A DNA stretch of 64,000 nucleotides from the NCBI GenBank assembly GCA_965228905.1, contig CBDDII010000003.1, positions 1 to 64,000 of the forward strand, in the 5' to 3' direction. Shown here piece by piece: positions 7,877-16,794 of this stretch (positions are counted from its first letter, which is position 1; the number at the start of each line of letters is the position of its first letter). Source of the DNA: CALKXV01 sp965228905. Its GTDB lineage: Bacteria > Pseudomonadota > Alphaproteobacteria > Rhodobacterales > Rhodobacteraceae. The notes under the pieces were generated by a model. It ran no database searches and had not been told where the DNA came from. It saw only the letters and a list, made by a program, of their open reading frames with translations. A program made the translations under genes and the position numbers.

Positions 7877-8770
7877 ATGAATGACACACAAAGCAAAGAC
7901 TTCTCTCGAAAGTTAGATTTCTTGGGAAATAGCCATCGATTTCTTCGCGAGGCATCCGAAAAAGCACGATTAGCTAAGTCAGAACCGGATCAATGGATGT
8001 TCGCTGTCGCCGCCCTCGTGCAATCAGTTGAACTGGCCCTTAAGGCCGCGCTGTTCGAAATACATCCCGTTCTGATATACCATAATATCGACAGTCCTAA
8101 TAAGACCGTATCAATATCGACTGCATCAAGTCGTCTCAAAAGTCAGCATATTGGGCGTCACACATTCTCAGAAAAGGATGAAGTCCGGTTGAGTCGTGCA
8201 GTGCAGATAAGGAACGAACTCACACACTCTGACTTCGATATCAATCTTGCTCAGATCGAGGCGAACTTTCACGAAGTTTTTGCGTTTGTAGCCGAATTTA
8301 ATCGACGCACTTTTGAGATTGGAATTGAGGACTTAATTGATCCTGCCCATCTCGTTGAGTTCTTGGAAAACCGAAAGCACCATTTGGAGATGTTGGCACG
8401 GGCGAAAGTCCGTATCGACGAGGAAGGAATCCTCCCTCATCTAGTCCGTATGTGTCCGTACTGTACTGAGGACACTTTTGTGCAAACAGATGAAGATTTT
8501 AGATGTTATCTCTGTCACCACTACGAGGATATCGTGGTTTGCCAGCGATGCTGCGAAAACTTTCTGAATGACGATATGGTCGATTTCTCTGACCACTTTG
8601 AAATCGACTACAGCGAAGGTCGGAGCCAAGTGTGGAATAACTATGGCTTTGAGTATCATGTAGCTTGTCGGGAGTGTGCCTCCGCAATCAAGGAGGAAAT
8701 TCGAGAGATGGTGCAGGAAGACTACTACCGAGAGATGATGGAGGAAGCCTACCATAATCAAGCTAACTAA
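7877..8770 (+). CDS. HEPN-like domain protein with C-terminal zinc ribbons
   Basis: 297 residues; A+T-rich and unlike its neighbours. Residues about 10-145 are helical and resemble a HEPN domain: helix AVAALVQSVELALKAALFEI, then RNELTH (Arg112 to His117), matching the Rx4-6H motif of HEPN ribonucleases. The C-terminal half has paired cysteines C193/C196, C210/C213, C222/C225/C226 and C264/C267, suggesting two zinc ribbons, followed by an acidic tail. An RNA-cleaving or RNA-binding accessory/defence role is inferred from the motif alone. AAGG lies just before the ATG. It sits between rplW and rplB, on the opposite strand. Confidence 0.7.
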   Translation: MNDTQSKDFSRKLDFLGNSHRFLREASEKARLAKSEPDQWMFAVAALVQSVELALKAALFEIHPVLIYHNIDSPNKTVSISTASSRLKSQHIGRHTFSEKDEVRLSRAVQIRNELTHSDFDINLAQIEANFHEVFAFVAEFNRRTFEIGIEDLIDPAHLVEFLENRKHHLEMLARAKVRIDEEGILPHLVRMCPYCTEDTFVQTDEDFRCYLCHHYEDIVVCQRCCENFLNDDMVDFSDHFEIDYSEGRSQVWNNYGFEYHVACRECASAIKEEIREMVQEDYYREMMEEAYHNQAN

Positions 8771-8781
8771 TCATGATTCAA

Positions 8782-8923
8782 GCCGTGCCAGCGCCGGAGC
8801 GGGGGCTGGCGCTCCAACGGCTGGCTTAGGCACTTAATGGTTGCCAAGTCACATTGCTTGCCTGAACCAAGAGATATCGTCACATAAGCGCCAGACCGCG
8901 GGCCGGTCCGGCGCTGGCACGGC
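8782..8923. repeat. 17-bp perfect inverted repeat pair downstream of the HEPN-like gene
   Basis: GCCGTGCCAGCGCCGGA at 8782-8798 recurs as its exact reverse complement at 8907-8923, with 108 bp between. The left copy starts 11 bp after the HEPN-like stop codon. Inside are smaller self-complementary stretches (GGAGC...GCTCC). There is no gene between 8771 and 9081. Similar GCCGTGCCAG wording occurs near 4230. Confidence 0.7.
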
Positions 8924-9081
8924 GGCCTACGGCCTTGATTCCGCGCCTTGGGGCAATGCTCGCTCCAAAAGAAAGGGCGAGGGCCACCCCTCCCCTCACA
9001 TTTTTTGTCACCCCAACCCCCGTTGATCGAACCGCCGGCCGCCCGCTAGCTTTGGGTCATCACCGCAACCGGAGAATGACA

Positions 9082-9417
9082 ATGAAATTCCTTTTGAGCC
9101 TCACCCTGACATGCCTGATTGCCACGCAAAGCCTTGCCGCCGATTACAACTTCGTCGACCCCGGCGACACCTATTTCATCAACGACTGGGGCGCCGATAA
9201 CCGCCACGTCGTCATTGTTCGCAAGCTCGGCAACGGCAGCGTCAAGGTCCGTGACGTCGCCACCGGCGAAGCCTCGGTCGTCCGCGCCACGCAGCTTCTG
9301 ACCCGGAACCAGCTGAGCGCCGAGGAAACCGGCAACGCCGTCGTCGGAACAGCGATCGGGGTCGCGATCGTCGTCTGCCTCGTGTCGCCGGAAAGCTGCG
9401 AGAAGAAGAACAAGTGA
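9082..9417 (+). CDS. Small secreted/periplasmic protein, 111 aa
   Basis: Start chosen at ATG 9082, with GGAG seven bases upstream; the ATG at 9076 and the longer open frame upstream are less likely. It begins with a clear signal peptide (MKFLLSLTLTCLIATQSLA, cleavage before ADYN). The mature part is about 90 residues, with one hydrophobic stretch (NAVVGTAIGVAIVVCLV) and two C-terminal cysteines (CLVSPESC) before a lysine-rich end. Family unknown; composition is chromosomal. Confidence 0.65.
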   Translation: MKFLLSLTLTCLIATQSLAADYNFVDPGDTYFINDWGADNRHVVIVRKLGNGSVKVRDVATGEASVVRATQLLTRNQLSAEETGNAVVGTAIGVAIVVCLVSPESCEKKNK

Positions 9418-9466
9418 CACAATCGGTGCGCCACCTCGGCGCATCTTCCGCGACCTCCCTCAACTT

Positions 9467-9506
9467 AGAGCCTCGTCCATGATTCCTGAATCATGCACCA
9501 GGCTCT
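9467..9506 (+). terminator. Hairpin downstream of the 9082-9417 gene
   Basis: AGAGCCT...CATGATTC pairs with GAATCATG...AGGCTCT, an interrupted stem of about 15 bp, followed by ATTATT. It lies 50 bp after the small secreted-protein gene and could terminate it. It is adjacent to the rplW terminator, which points the other way. Confidence 0.5.
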
Positions 9507-9520
9507 ATTATTCTGAAAGG

Positions 9521-9552
9521 AAAAGGCCCCGCTGTTGCCAGCAGGGCCTTTC
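9521..9552 (-). terminator. Intrinsic terminator after rplW
   Basis: On the minus strand: AAGGCCC-t-GCTG / CAGC-g-GGGCCTT stem with a 4-nt loop, then a T-rich run (TTTTCCTTTC). It is 22 bp downstream of the rplW stop and marks the end of the tuf-rpsJ-rplCDW transcript, consistent with the downstream S10 genes having their own promoter. Confidence 0.75.
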
Positions 9553-9574
9553 GAATGGCTTTGACGCGAGGGCC

Positions 9575-9871
9575 TTAAAGACCCGTGGTCACGTCGATCG
9601 TGTTGCCTTCTTCCAAGGTGACATAGGCCTTTTTCACGTCCTTCCGCTTGCCCAACTGGCCGCGGAAACGCTTGACCTTGCCCTTGGTGATCGTCGTGTT
9701 GACCGCCTTCACCTTCACACCAAAGAGCGCCTCGACAGCGTCCTTGATCTGGGGCTTCGTCGAGTCGATCGCCACTTCGAAGACCACCGCGCCGTTTTCC
9801 GACGCCATGGTGGTTTTCTCGGTGATGATCGGCTTGCGGATCACGTCGTATTGTTCTGCGCTGGCACTCAT
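9575..9871 (-). CDS. rplW: 50S ribosomal protein L23
   Basis: 98 residues with the L23 blocks YDVIRKPIITEKTTMASENG, FEVAIDSTKPQIKDAVEALF, GVKVKAVNTTITKGKVKRFR and RKDVKKAYVTLEEGNTID. Docking site for trigger factor and SRP at the tunnel exit. The start overlaps the rplD stop by 4 bp. It is the last gene before a terminator. Confidence 0.98.
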   Translation of the reverse strand: MSASAEQYDVIRKPIITEKTTMASENGAVVFEVAIDSTKPQIKDAVEALFGVKVKAVNTTITKGKVKRFRGQLGKRKDVKKAYVTLEEGNTIDVTTGL

Positions 9872-10488
9872 TTCAAGCGAGCCTCCAATGCTTCGACGCC
9901 TGCTTTCGTGATGACAAGCGTATCACTTTTCAGGATGTCGTATACGTTTGCGCCCATGGACGGCAGGATGTCCACGCCGTTCAGGTTCTGGGCGGCCAGG
10001 GCGAAATTTGCGTCCACCTCGGCACCGTCGATGACCAGCGCACGCTTCCAACCAAGGTCCTTGACCTGCTTGGCCAGTGCCGAGGTCTTGCCGTCCTTGG
10101 CGGTTGCCGCGTCCAGGATCACCAGCTCACCCGCTGCCGCTTTCGACGACAGGGCGTGCTTCAGACCCAGCTTGCGGAACTTCTTGGTCAGCTCATGGCC
10201 GTGCGAACGCGGGGTCGGGCCCTTGTAGATACCACCCTTGCGGAAGATCGGCGCGTTGCGGTCACCGTGGCGTGCGCCGCCGGTGCCCTTCTGGCGATAG
10301 ATCTTCTTGGTGGAATACGAGGTTTCCGACCGCGTCTTGACCTTGTGCGTACCGGCCTGCGCCTTGTTGCGCTGCCAGCGGACGACCCGGTGCAGGATGT
10401 CGGCGCGGGGTTCCAGGCCGAAGATGTCTTCGCCCAGATCGACCGAGCCGGCCTTGCCGCCGTCCAGTTTGATCACGTCGAGTTTCAT
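9868..10488 (-). CDS. rplD: 50S ribosomal protein L4
   Basis: 206 residues, MKLDVIKLDGGKAGSVDLGE, tunnel loop region KTRSETSYSTKKIYRQKGTG and GPTPRSHGHELTKKFRKLGL, then a C-terminal Rossmann-like part (KQVKDLGWKRALVIDG, NLNGVDILPSMGANVYDI). Besides its structural role, L4 is the autogenous regulator of S10 operons in enterobacteria; I cannot see whether that applies here. It overlaps rplC and rplW by 4 bp each. Confidence 0.98.
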   Translation of the reverse strand: MKLDVIKLDGGKAGSVDLGEDIFGLEPRADILHRVVRWQRNKAQAGTHKVKTRSETSYSTKKIYRQKGTGGARHGDRNAPIFRKGGIYKGPTPRSHGHELTKKFRKLGLKHALSSKAAAGELVILDAATAKDGKTSALAKQVKDLGWKRALVIDGAEVDANFALAAQNLNGVDILPSMGANVYDILKSDTLVITKAGVEALEARLK

Positions 10489-11360
10489 TCTTCACCGTCC
10501 TTCTTCTCGTCGGCAGCGCCATCGGCGTCATCCGACTTGTCGGCTTCGATTTCGGCCTCGGCCTGCTCCAGCGCGGCTGCTTCCTGAGCGGCCTGCTCTT
10601 CGGCCAGGCGCTGTGCTTCGGCTTCCGCTTCGGCGGCAGCGGCTGCTGCGGCTTCTTCGGCGGCCTTTTCGGCAGCAGCGGCGTCGGATGCCAGGGCGGC
10701 AGGCAGGATCGCGTTTTCAGGGAACGGCTTTTTCACCGCGTCCTTGATCGTGACCCAGCCACCCTTGGAACCGGGAACCGCGCCCTTGACCATGATAAGC
10801 CCACGGTCGGCATCGGTGCGCACGACCTGCAGGTTCTGCGTGGTCACGGCAGCGGCACCCATGTGGCCGGCCATCTTCTTGCCCTTGAACACGCGGCCCG
10901 GGTCCTGACACTGACCGGTCGATCCGTGCGAACGGTGCGAGATCGAAACACCGTGCGAGGCGCGAAGACCACCAAAGTTGTGGCGCTTCATGGCACCGGC
11001 AAAACCTTTACCGATAGACGTGCCCGAAACGTCGACGAACTGGCCTTCGAAGTAATGGTTGGCGGTGATTTCCTCGCCCACCTCGATCAGGTTCTCGGGA
11101 TCGACGCGGAATTCCGCGATCTTCCGCTTGGGCTCGACCTTGGCGGCGGCAAAGTGGCCGCGCATCGCCTGGCTGGTCCGCTTGGCTTTCGCCACGCCTG
11201 CACCAAGCTGAACGGCCGAATAGCCATCCTTCTCGGCGGTGCGTTTGGCAACCACCTGGAGCTTGTCCAACTGGAGAACGGTGACGGGAATCTGCTTGCC
11301 GTCATCCATGAACAGCCGGGTCATCCCGACCTTTTTTGCAATAACGCCGGAGCGCAACAT
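10485..11360 (-). CDS. rplC: 50S ribosomal protein L3 with long acidic Ala/Glu tail
   Basis: 291 residues. The first ~215 are a normal L3 (MLRSGVIAKKVGMTRLFMDD, NHYFEGQFVDVSGTSIGKGF, HGVSISHRSHGSTGQCQDPG, GHMGAAAVTTQNLQVVRTD). The remaining ~75 are low-complexity alanine/glutamate helix ending in an Asp/Glu/Lys-rich segment. Extended L3 tails are known in Rhodobacteraceae; the function is unknown. It lies 12 bp after rpsJ. Confidence 0.97.
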   Translation of the reverse strand: MLRSGVIAKKVGMTRLFMDDGKQIPVTVLQLDKLQVVAKRTAEKDGYSAVQLGAGVAKAKRTSQAMRGHFAAAKVEPKRKIAEFRVDPENLIEVGEEITANHYFEGQFVDVSGTSIGKGFAGAMKRHNFGGLRASHGVSISHRSHGSTGQCQDPGRVFKGKKMAGHMGAAAVTTQNLQVVRTDADRGLIMVKGAVPGSKGGWVTIKDAVKKPFPENAILPAALASDAAAAEKAAEEAAAAAAAEAEAEAQRLAEEQAAQEAAALEQAEAEIEADKSDDADGAADEKKDGEE

Positions 11361-11372
11361 GGAAAGCCCTCC

Positions 11373-11687
11373 TTAAACCGAAATCTGAACGTCCACACCG
11401 GCGGCGAGGTCGAGCTTCATCAGCGCGTCCACCGTCTGGGGCGTGGGGTTGACGATGTCGAGAAGACGCTTGTGCGTGCGGATTTCGAACTGGTCGCGCG
11501 ACTTCTTGTCGACGTGCGGACCACGAAGAACCGTGAACTTCTCGATCTTGTTCGGCATCGGGATCGGACCGCGCACTTCGGCGCCGGTGCGCTTGGCGGT
11601 GTTGACGATTTCCTGCGTCGACGCATCGAGCACGCGGTAATCGAACGCCTTCAGGCGGATCCGGATGTTCTGACTGGCAACTGCCAT
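11373..11687 (-). CDS. rpsJ: 30S ribosomal protein S10
   Basis: 104 residues, MAVASQNIRIRLKAFDYRVL, then VRGPIPMPNKIEKFTVLRGP, HVDKKSRDQFEIRTHKRLLD and DALMKLDLAAGVDVQISV. Complete S10/NusE. It follows tuf after a 124-bp gap that contains an 8-bp GTGGAGGC/GCCTCCAC hairpin (11711-11732) and a CCCTACG-type dimer element. Confidence 0.98.
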   Translation of the reverse strand: MAVASQNIRIRLKAFDYRVLDASTQEIVNTAKRTGAEVRGPIPMPNKIEKFTVLRGPHVDKKSRDQFEIRTHKRLLDIVNPTPQTVDALMKLDLAAGVDVQISV

Positions 11688-11752
11688 TGTCGTTTTCCTT
11701 TATGTTGAGAGGTGGAGGCCAAAACGCCTCCACGTCGAACCTGTTTTTGTTG

Positions 11753-11802
11753 TGGTGCGCATGAATGCACACCCTACGTAGGGTGCGCCTTTACGGCGCA
11801 CC
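11753..11802. repeat. Inverted-dimer hairpin element B (rpsJ/tuf gap)
   Basis: Two hairpins (GGTGCGC...GCACACC with one mismatch, and GGTGCGCC...GGCGCACC perfect) are joined tail-to-tail through the palindrome CCCTACGTAGGG. It ends 9 bp before the tuf stop codon. Same architecture as the elements at 13015 and 24915. Confidence 0.65.
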
Positions 11803-11811
11803 GCACGCGCA

Positions 11812-12987
<1,176 letters not shown>

Positions 12988-13014
12988 GATGTGGCTCCTC
13001 TTCTTTTTCGGGTC

Positions 13015-13067
13015 GGTGGGGTGAAACCCCACCCTACGGTGGTGGGTAGGGCGGGGTTCACCCCGCC
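13015..13067. repeat. Inverted-dimer hairpin element C (tuf/fusA gap)
   Basis: Hairpin GGTGGGGT-gaa-ACCCCACC, then CCCTACGG...GTGGGTAGGG, then hairpin GGCGGGGTT-ca-CCCCGCC (one unpaired base). It fills nearly the whole tuf-fusA intercistronic gap. Confidence 0.7.
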
Positions 13068-13074
13068 ACCCGGG

Positions 13075-15192
13075 TTATGCGTATTTGGCCTGAATCTCGT
13101 CGGAGATATTGCTCGGCACGCCTTCGTAGTGGTCGAACTGCATCGTGAACTGCGCGCGGCCCGAAGACATGGAACGCAGGTTGTTGATGTAGCCGAACAT
13201 GTTGGCCAGCGGCACGAAAGCGTTGATTGCGATCGCGTTGCCGCGGGTTTCCTGACCGGACACCTGGCCACGACGGGACGTCAGGTCGCCGATGATGTTG
13301 CCGGTGTATTCGTCCGGCGTGACAACCTCGACTTTCATGATCGGCTCAAGCAGCTTCGCGCCAGCCATCTTCATCGCTTCGCGCATCCACTGACGCGCGG
13401 CGATTTCAAAGGCCAGAACGGACGAGTCCACATCGTGGAACTTGCCGTCGATCAGGGCGACCTTGAAGTCGATGACCGGGAAGCCGGCAAGCGGGCCGGA
13501 GTCCATGACCGACTTGATGCCCTTTTCGACGCCGGGGATGTATTCTTTTGGCACGGCACCACCGACGATGCGGCTTTCGAACGAGAAACCTTCGCCCGGC
13601 TCGGTCGGGGTGATGATCATCTTCACCTCGGCGAACTGGCCCGAACCACCCGACTGTTTCTTGTGGGTGTAGGTATGCTCGGCCTCTTTCGAGATCGTCT
13701 CGCGGTAAGCCACCTGCGGCGCACCGATGTTGGCCTCGACCTTGAATTCGCGCTTCAGGCGATCCACCAGGATGTCCAGGTGAAGTTCGCCCATGCCCTT
13801 CATGATCGTCTGGCCCGATTCCAGGTCGGTTTCGACACGGAACGACGGGTCTTCGGCGGCCAGACGGCCCAGACCCTGGCTCATCTTCTCCTGGTCGGCC
13901 TTGGTTTTTGGCTCGACCGCGATCTCGATCACCGGATCGGGGAAGGTCATGGTTTCAAGGACGACCGGATCGTTCTTGTCACACAGGGTATCACCCGTGG
14001 TGGTGTTCTTCAGACCGCCAAGCGCGATGATGTCACCGGCAAAGGCTTCGTCGATCTCGTCGCGGTTGTTCGAGTGCATCATCATCATCCGGCCAACACG
14101 CTCGTTCGAGCCCTTGGTCGAGTTCAGCATCGAGTCGCCCTTCGAAAGCGTACCCGAGTAGATGCGCACGAAGGTCAGCGAACCGACGAAGGGGTCGTTC
14201 ATGATCTTGAACGCCAGACCCGAGAAGGCCATGCCATCGTCGGCGCGACGGGCGATGTTACGCTCTTCCGTTTCGTCGCCGGGTTTGAAGCCCATGTAGT
14301 CGACAACGTCCAGCGGGCTGGGAAGATAGTCGATCACGGCGTTGAGCAAGGGCTGAACACCCTTGTTCTTGAAGGCCGAGCCGCCAAGAACCGGAACGAA
14401 GTGCAACGCCAGAGTACCCTTGCGCAGCAGTTTGCGCAGGGTGGCCACGTCAGGCTCTTCGCCTTCCAGGTAGGCCATCATCGCGTCGTCGTCTTCTTCG
14501 ACGGCGGCTTCGATCATCTTGCCGCGCCATTCGTCGGCCTGCGCCTTCAGCTCGTCACGGATCGGGGCCTTGACCCAGGATGCGCCCAGGTCTTCGCCCT
14601 GCCACAGCCATTCTTCCATGGTCACCAGGTCGATCAGACCTTCCAGCGCGTTCTCGGCACCGATCGGCAGACCGACGGGTACGGCGCGCGCGCCGGTGCG
14701 GTCTTCGATCATCTCGACGCAGTTGAAGAAGTCGGCACCGATCTTGTCCATCTTGTTGACGAAGACGATGCGCGGCACCTTGTAACGGTCGGCCTGACGC
14801 CAGACGGTTTCGGTCTGGGGTTCGACACCGGCGTTACCGTCCAGAACACAGACAGCACCGTCAAGCACGGCCAGCGAACGCTCGACTTCGATGGTGAAGT
14901 CGACGTGGCCGGGGGTGTCGATGATGTTCAGGCGGTGTTTCGGCGTGTCGGCGGTCTGGCCGTCCTCGGTCCGCTCCCAGAACGTGGTCGTCGCAGCCGA
15001 GGTGATCGTGATGCCACGCTCTTGTTCCTGCTCCATCCAGTCCATGGTGGCAGCACCATCGTGCACTTCGCCGATGTTGTGCGACTTGCCGGTATAATAC
15101 AGGATCCGCTCGGAACAGGTTGTCTTACCTGCGTCGATGTGAGCCATGATCCCGAAGTTACGGTAGCGCTCGAGGGGGTATTCGCGGGCCAT
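13075..15192 (-). CDS. fusA: Elongation factor G
   Basis: 705 residues from ATG 15192 (MAREYPLERYRNFGIMAHID). GTPase motifs are AHIDAGKTT, DTPGHVDFT and NKMDK. Domain IV and the C-terminal region are complete (GMGELHLDILVDRLKREFKV, GRAQFTMQFDHYEGVPSNIS). Catalyses ribosomal translocation. It follows rpsG by 22 bp and precedes tuf, as in the canonical str operon. The in-frame extension to 15294 runs into rpsG and is not used. Confidence 0.98.
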   Translation of the reverse strand: MAREYPLERYRNFGIMAHIDAGKTTCSERILYYTGKSHNIGEVHDGAATMDWMEQEQERGITITSAATTTFWERTEDGQTADTPKHRLNIIDTPGHVDFTIEVERSLAVLDGAVCVLDGNAGVEPQTETVWRQADRYKVPRIVFVNKMDKIGADFFNCVEMIEDRTGARAVPVGLPIGAENALEGLIDLVTMEEWLWQGEDLGASWVKAPIRDELKAQADEWRGKMIEAAVEEDDDAMMAYLEGEEPDVATLRKLLRKGTLALHFVPVLGGSAFKNKGVQPLLNAVIDYLPSPLDVVDYMGFKPGDETEERNIARRADDGMAFSGLAFKIMNDPFVGSLTFVRIYSGTLSKGDSMLNSTKGSNERVGRMMMMHSNNRDEIDEAFAGDIIALGGLKNTTTGDTLCDKNDPVVLETMTFPDPVIEIAVEPKTKADQEKMSQGLGRLAAEDPSFRVETDLESGQTIMKGMGELHLDILVDRLKREFKVEANIGAPQVAYRETISKEAEHTYTHKKQSGGSGQFAEVKMIITPTEPGEGFSFESRIVGGAVPKEYIPGVEKGIKSVMDSGPLAGFPVIDFKVALIDGKFHDVDSSVLAFEIAARQWMREAMKMAGAKLLEPIMKVEVVTPDEYTGNIIGDLTSRRGQVSGQETRGNAIAINAFVPLANMFGYINNLRSMSSGRAQFTMQFDHYEGVPSNISDEIQAKYA

Positions 15193-15214
15193 CTGCCTGC
15201 TCCTGTTCTTCTGA

Positions 15215-15685
15215 TTACCAGCGGTAGTGGCTGAACGCCTTGTTGGCGTCGGCCATCTTGTGGGTGTCTTCACGCTTTTTAACGGCGGAACCACGGCCGT
15301 TCACGGCGTCGGAAAGTTCACCGGCCAGGCGCTCTTCCATCGTGTTTTCGTTCCGGGCACGGGCGGCGGCGATCAGCCAGCGGATGGCCAGGGCTTCGCG
15401 GCGCTCGGGGCGGACTTCGACGGGGACCTGGTAGGTCGCACCACCCACGCGGCGCGAGCGAACCTCGACCGAGGGCTTGATGTTGTCGAGGCTCTCGTGG
15501 AACACTTCCAGAGGCGACTTCTTCAGGCGGTCTTCAACCCGGTCGAAGGCATTGTAAACAATGCGTTCGGCAACCGACTTTTTACCGTCGATCATCAGGT
15601 TGTTCATGAACTTGGTCAGCACGATATCGCCATATTTGGCGTCGGGCAGAACCTCGCGTTTTTCAGCTGCGTGACGTCTGGACAT
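15215..15685 (-). CDS. rpsG: 30S ribosomal protein S7
   Basis: 156 residues, MSRRHAAEKREVLPDAKYGD, ILTKFMNNLMIDGKKSVAER-type block, VEVRSRRVGGATYQVPVEVR and RNENTMEERLAGELSDAVNG. Standard S7, the primary organiser of the 30S head. It is separated from rpsL by an inserted gene for a small secreted protein. Confidence 0.98.
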   Translation of the reverse strand: MSRRHAAEKREVLPDAKYGDIVLTKFMNNLMIDGKKSVAERIVYNAFDRVEDRLKKSPLEVFHESLDNIKPSVEVRSRRVGGATYQVPVEVRPERREALAIRWLIAAARARNENTMEERLAGELSDAVNGRGSAVKKREDTHKMADANKAFSHYRW

Positions 15686-15697
15686 ATCCGTCTCTTC

Positions 15698-16072
15698 CTA
15701 GTTTCCTGAGGCACAGTGCTGGTGTTCGCCGACGGGGCGGCAGGACGAACCGTGCTTCTTTTTACATGCCGATGCGACGGCAAGGGCCGCCCGGTCTTTC
15801 GATGATGCTTCTTCCACGAAGAACTCGCTGCCGTGCCGAATGACCGCAAAGCACTTCGTCGTCGTGAGAACCACTTCGCAGCCCGCCTTGCCATCCGAGA
15901 ACCGGCGGCAATGCTCCATGGCGCGCTTGCTGGCGGCCGAACGGCTGTTCTTCAGGTTCGTATAGCCGAAATCGCGCTCTGCCTTGTTGACTGCCACGGC
16001 ACCCCAATCCGCCGAAGCGGGGGTGGCCAGCAGAGCAAGGGCCGCAACAGGATATGCGAAACCGTGGTTCAC
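15698..16072 (-). CDS. Secreted DUF4189-like protein embedded between rpsL and rpsG
   Basis: 124 residues. N-terminal signal peptide (MNHGFAYPVAALALLATPASA, cleavage before DWG). The mature part fits the DUF4189 pattern: WGAVAVNKAERDFGYTNLKN, SRSAASKRAMEHC, GCEVVLTTTKCFAVI, and further paired cysteines (ACKKKHGSSC). The ATG is only 2 bp after the rpsL stop and the gene ends 12 bp before rpsG, so it must be co-transcribed with ribosomal proteins. Its role is unknown. Confidence 0.8.
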   Translation of the reverse strand: MNHGFAYPVAALALLATPASADWGAVAVNKAERDFGYTNLKNSRSAASKRAMEHCRRFSDGKAGCEVVLTTTKCFAVIRHGSEFFVEEASSKDRAALAVASACKKKHGSSCRPVGEHQHCASGN

Positions 16073-16074
16073 GC

Positions 16075-16446
16075 TTACTTCGGACGCTTGGCGCCGTACT
16101 TCGAACGGCGCTGCTTACGGTCTTTGACGCCCTGGGTATCCAGAACACCGCGCAGGATGTGGTAACGGACACCGGGAAGGTCTTTCACACGGCCGCCACG
16201 GATCAGGACAACCGAGTGTTCCTGAAGGTTGTGGCTTTCACCGGGAATATAGCTGATGACCTCGAAACCATTGGTCAGGCGCACCTTGGCAACCTTCCGC
16301 ATGGCCGAGTTCGGCTTCTTCGGCGTCGTGGTGTAAACACGGGTGCAAACGCCGCGCTTTTGCGGACAGCCCTGCATGTGCAGCGACTTCGAGCGTTTGA
16401 CTTTGGGCTGCCGGGGCTTCCGGATCAGCTGTTGGATCGTGGGCAT
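16075..16446 (-). CDS. rpsL: 30S ribosomal protein S12
   Basis: 123 residues, complete: MPTIQQLIRKPRQPKVKRSK, CPQKRGVCTRVYTTTPKKPN, SAMRKVAKVRLTNGFEV, GESHNLQEHSVVLIRGGRVK and DLPGVRYHILRGVLDTQGVK. The lysines of the decoding-site loop (TTPKKPN) are the streptomycin-sensitive residues. First gene of the str operon, with a strong promoter candidate about 215 nt upstream. Confidence 0.98.
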   Translation of the reverse strand: MPTIQQLIRKPRQPKVKRSKSLHMQGCPQKRGVCTRVYTTTPKKPNSAMRKVAKVRLTNGFEVISYIPGESHNLQEHSVVLIRGGRVKDLPGVRYHILRGVLDTQGVKDRKQRRSKYGAKRPK

Positions 16447-16661
16447 TAATTCAAATCCCGTCTCGTTGTCTTCTCATGGGGGGCGCCCCCCGGGTTCATC
16501 TTCCGTCTCATACGCGTCGCGCGTCCACGAAACGCATTAAACCGCGAAGCTCCCGATTGCGGGGGCCTGCGGTGGGTTTCCAGAGGATCGGGGCCTTTTC
16601 GGCCCGGATCGTGACCACTTCAGTTCTGTAAAAGACGGATCAAACCGTCCAAGTAGCGCGG

Positions 16662-16690
16662 CGTATATGATGAGTCGGAGAAGCTGTCAA
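16662..16690 (-). promoter_or_regulatory. Candidate strong sigma-70 promoter of the str operon (rpsL)
   Basis: On the minus strand: perfect -35 TTGACA (16690-16685), 17-nt spacer, -10 TATACG (16667-16662). It implies a leader of about 200 nt before rpsL (16447-16655), in which I see no gene. The four-hairpin array lies immediately upstream, between this promoter and the DMT transporter gene. Confidence 0.7.
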
Positions 16691-16695
16691 CAGGG

Positions 16696-16794
16696 GCAAG
16701 GAATGACGCATTCCTTGCTGCAAAATCCCGCGCGGATTTTGGACAGATCGGAAAATGCGACATTTTCCGATGCGAACTCTGCGTCAGAGTTCGC
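16696..16794 (-). repeat. Array of four consecutive short-loop hairpins
   Basis: Four perfect stems follow one another: GCAAGGAATG/CATTCCTTGC (16696-16718, loop ACG), CAAAATCC/GGATTTTG (16721-16741, loop CGCGC), ATCGGAAAATG/CATTTTCCGAT (16747-16771, loop CGA) and GCGAACTCTG/CAGAGTTCGC (16772-16794, loop CGT). The last one includes the stop codon of the DMT transporter gene. Sequences differ but the design is the same. It probably acts as a transcription stop or insulator ahead of the rpsL promoter. Confidence 0.75.
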
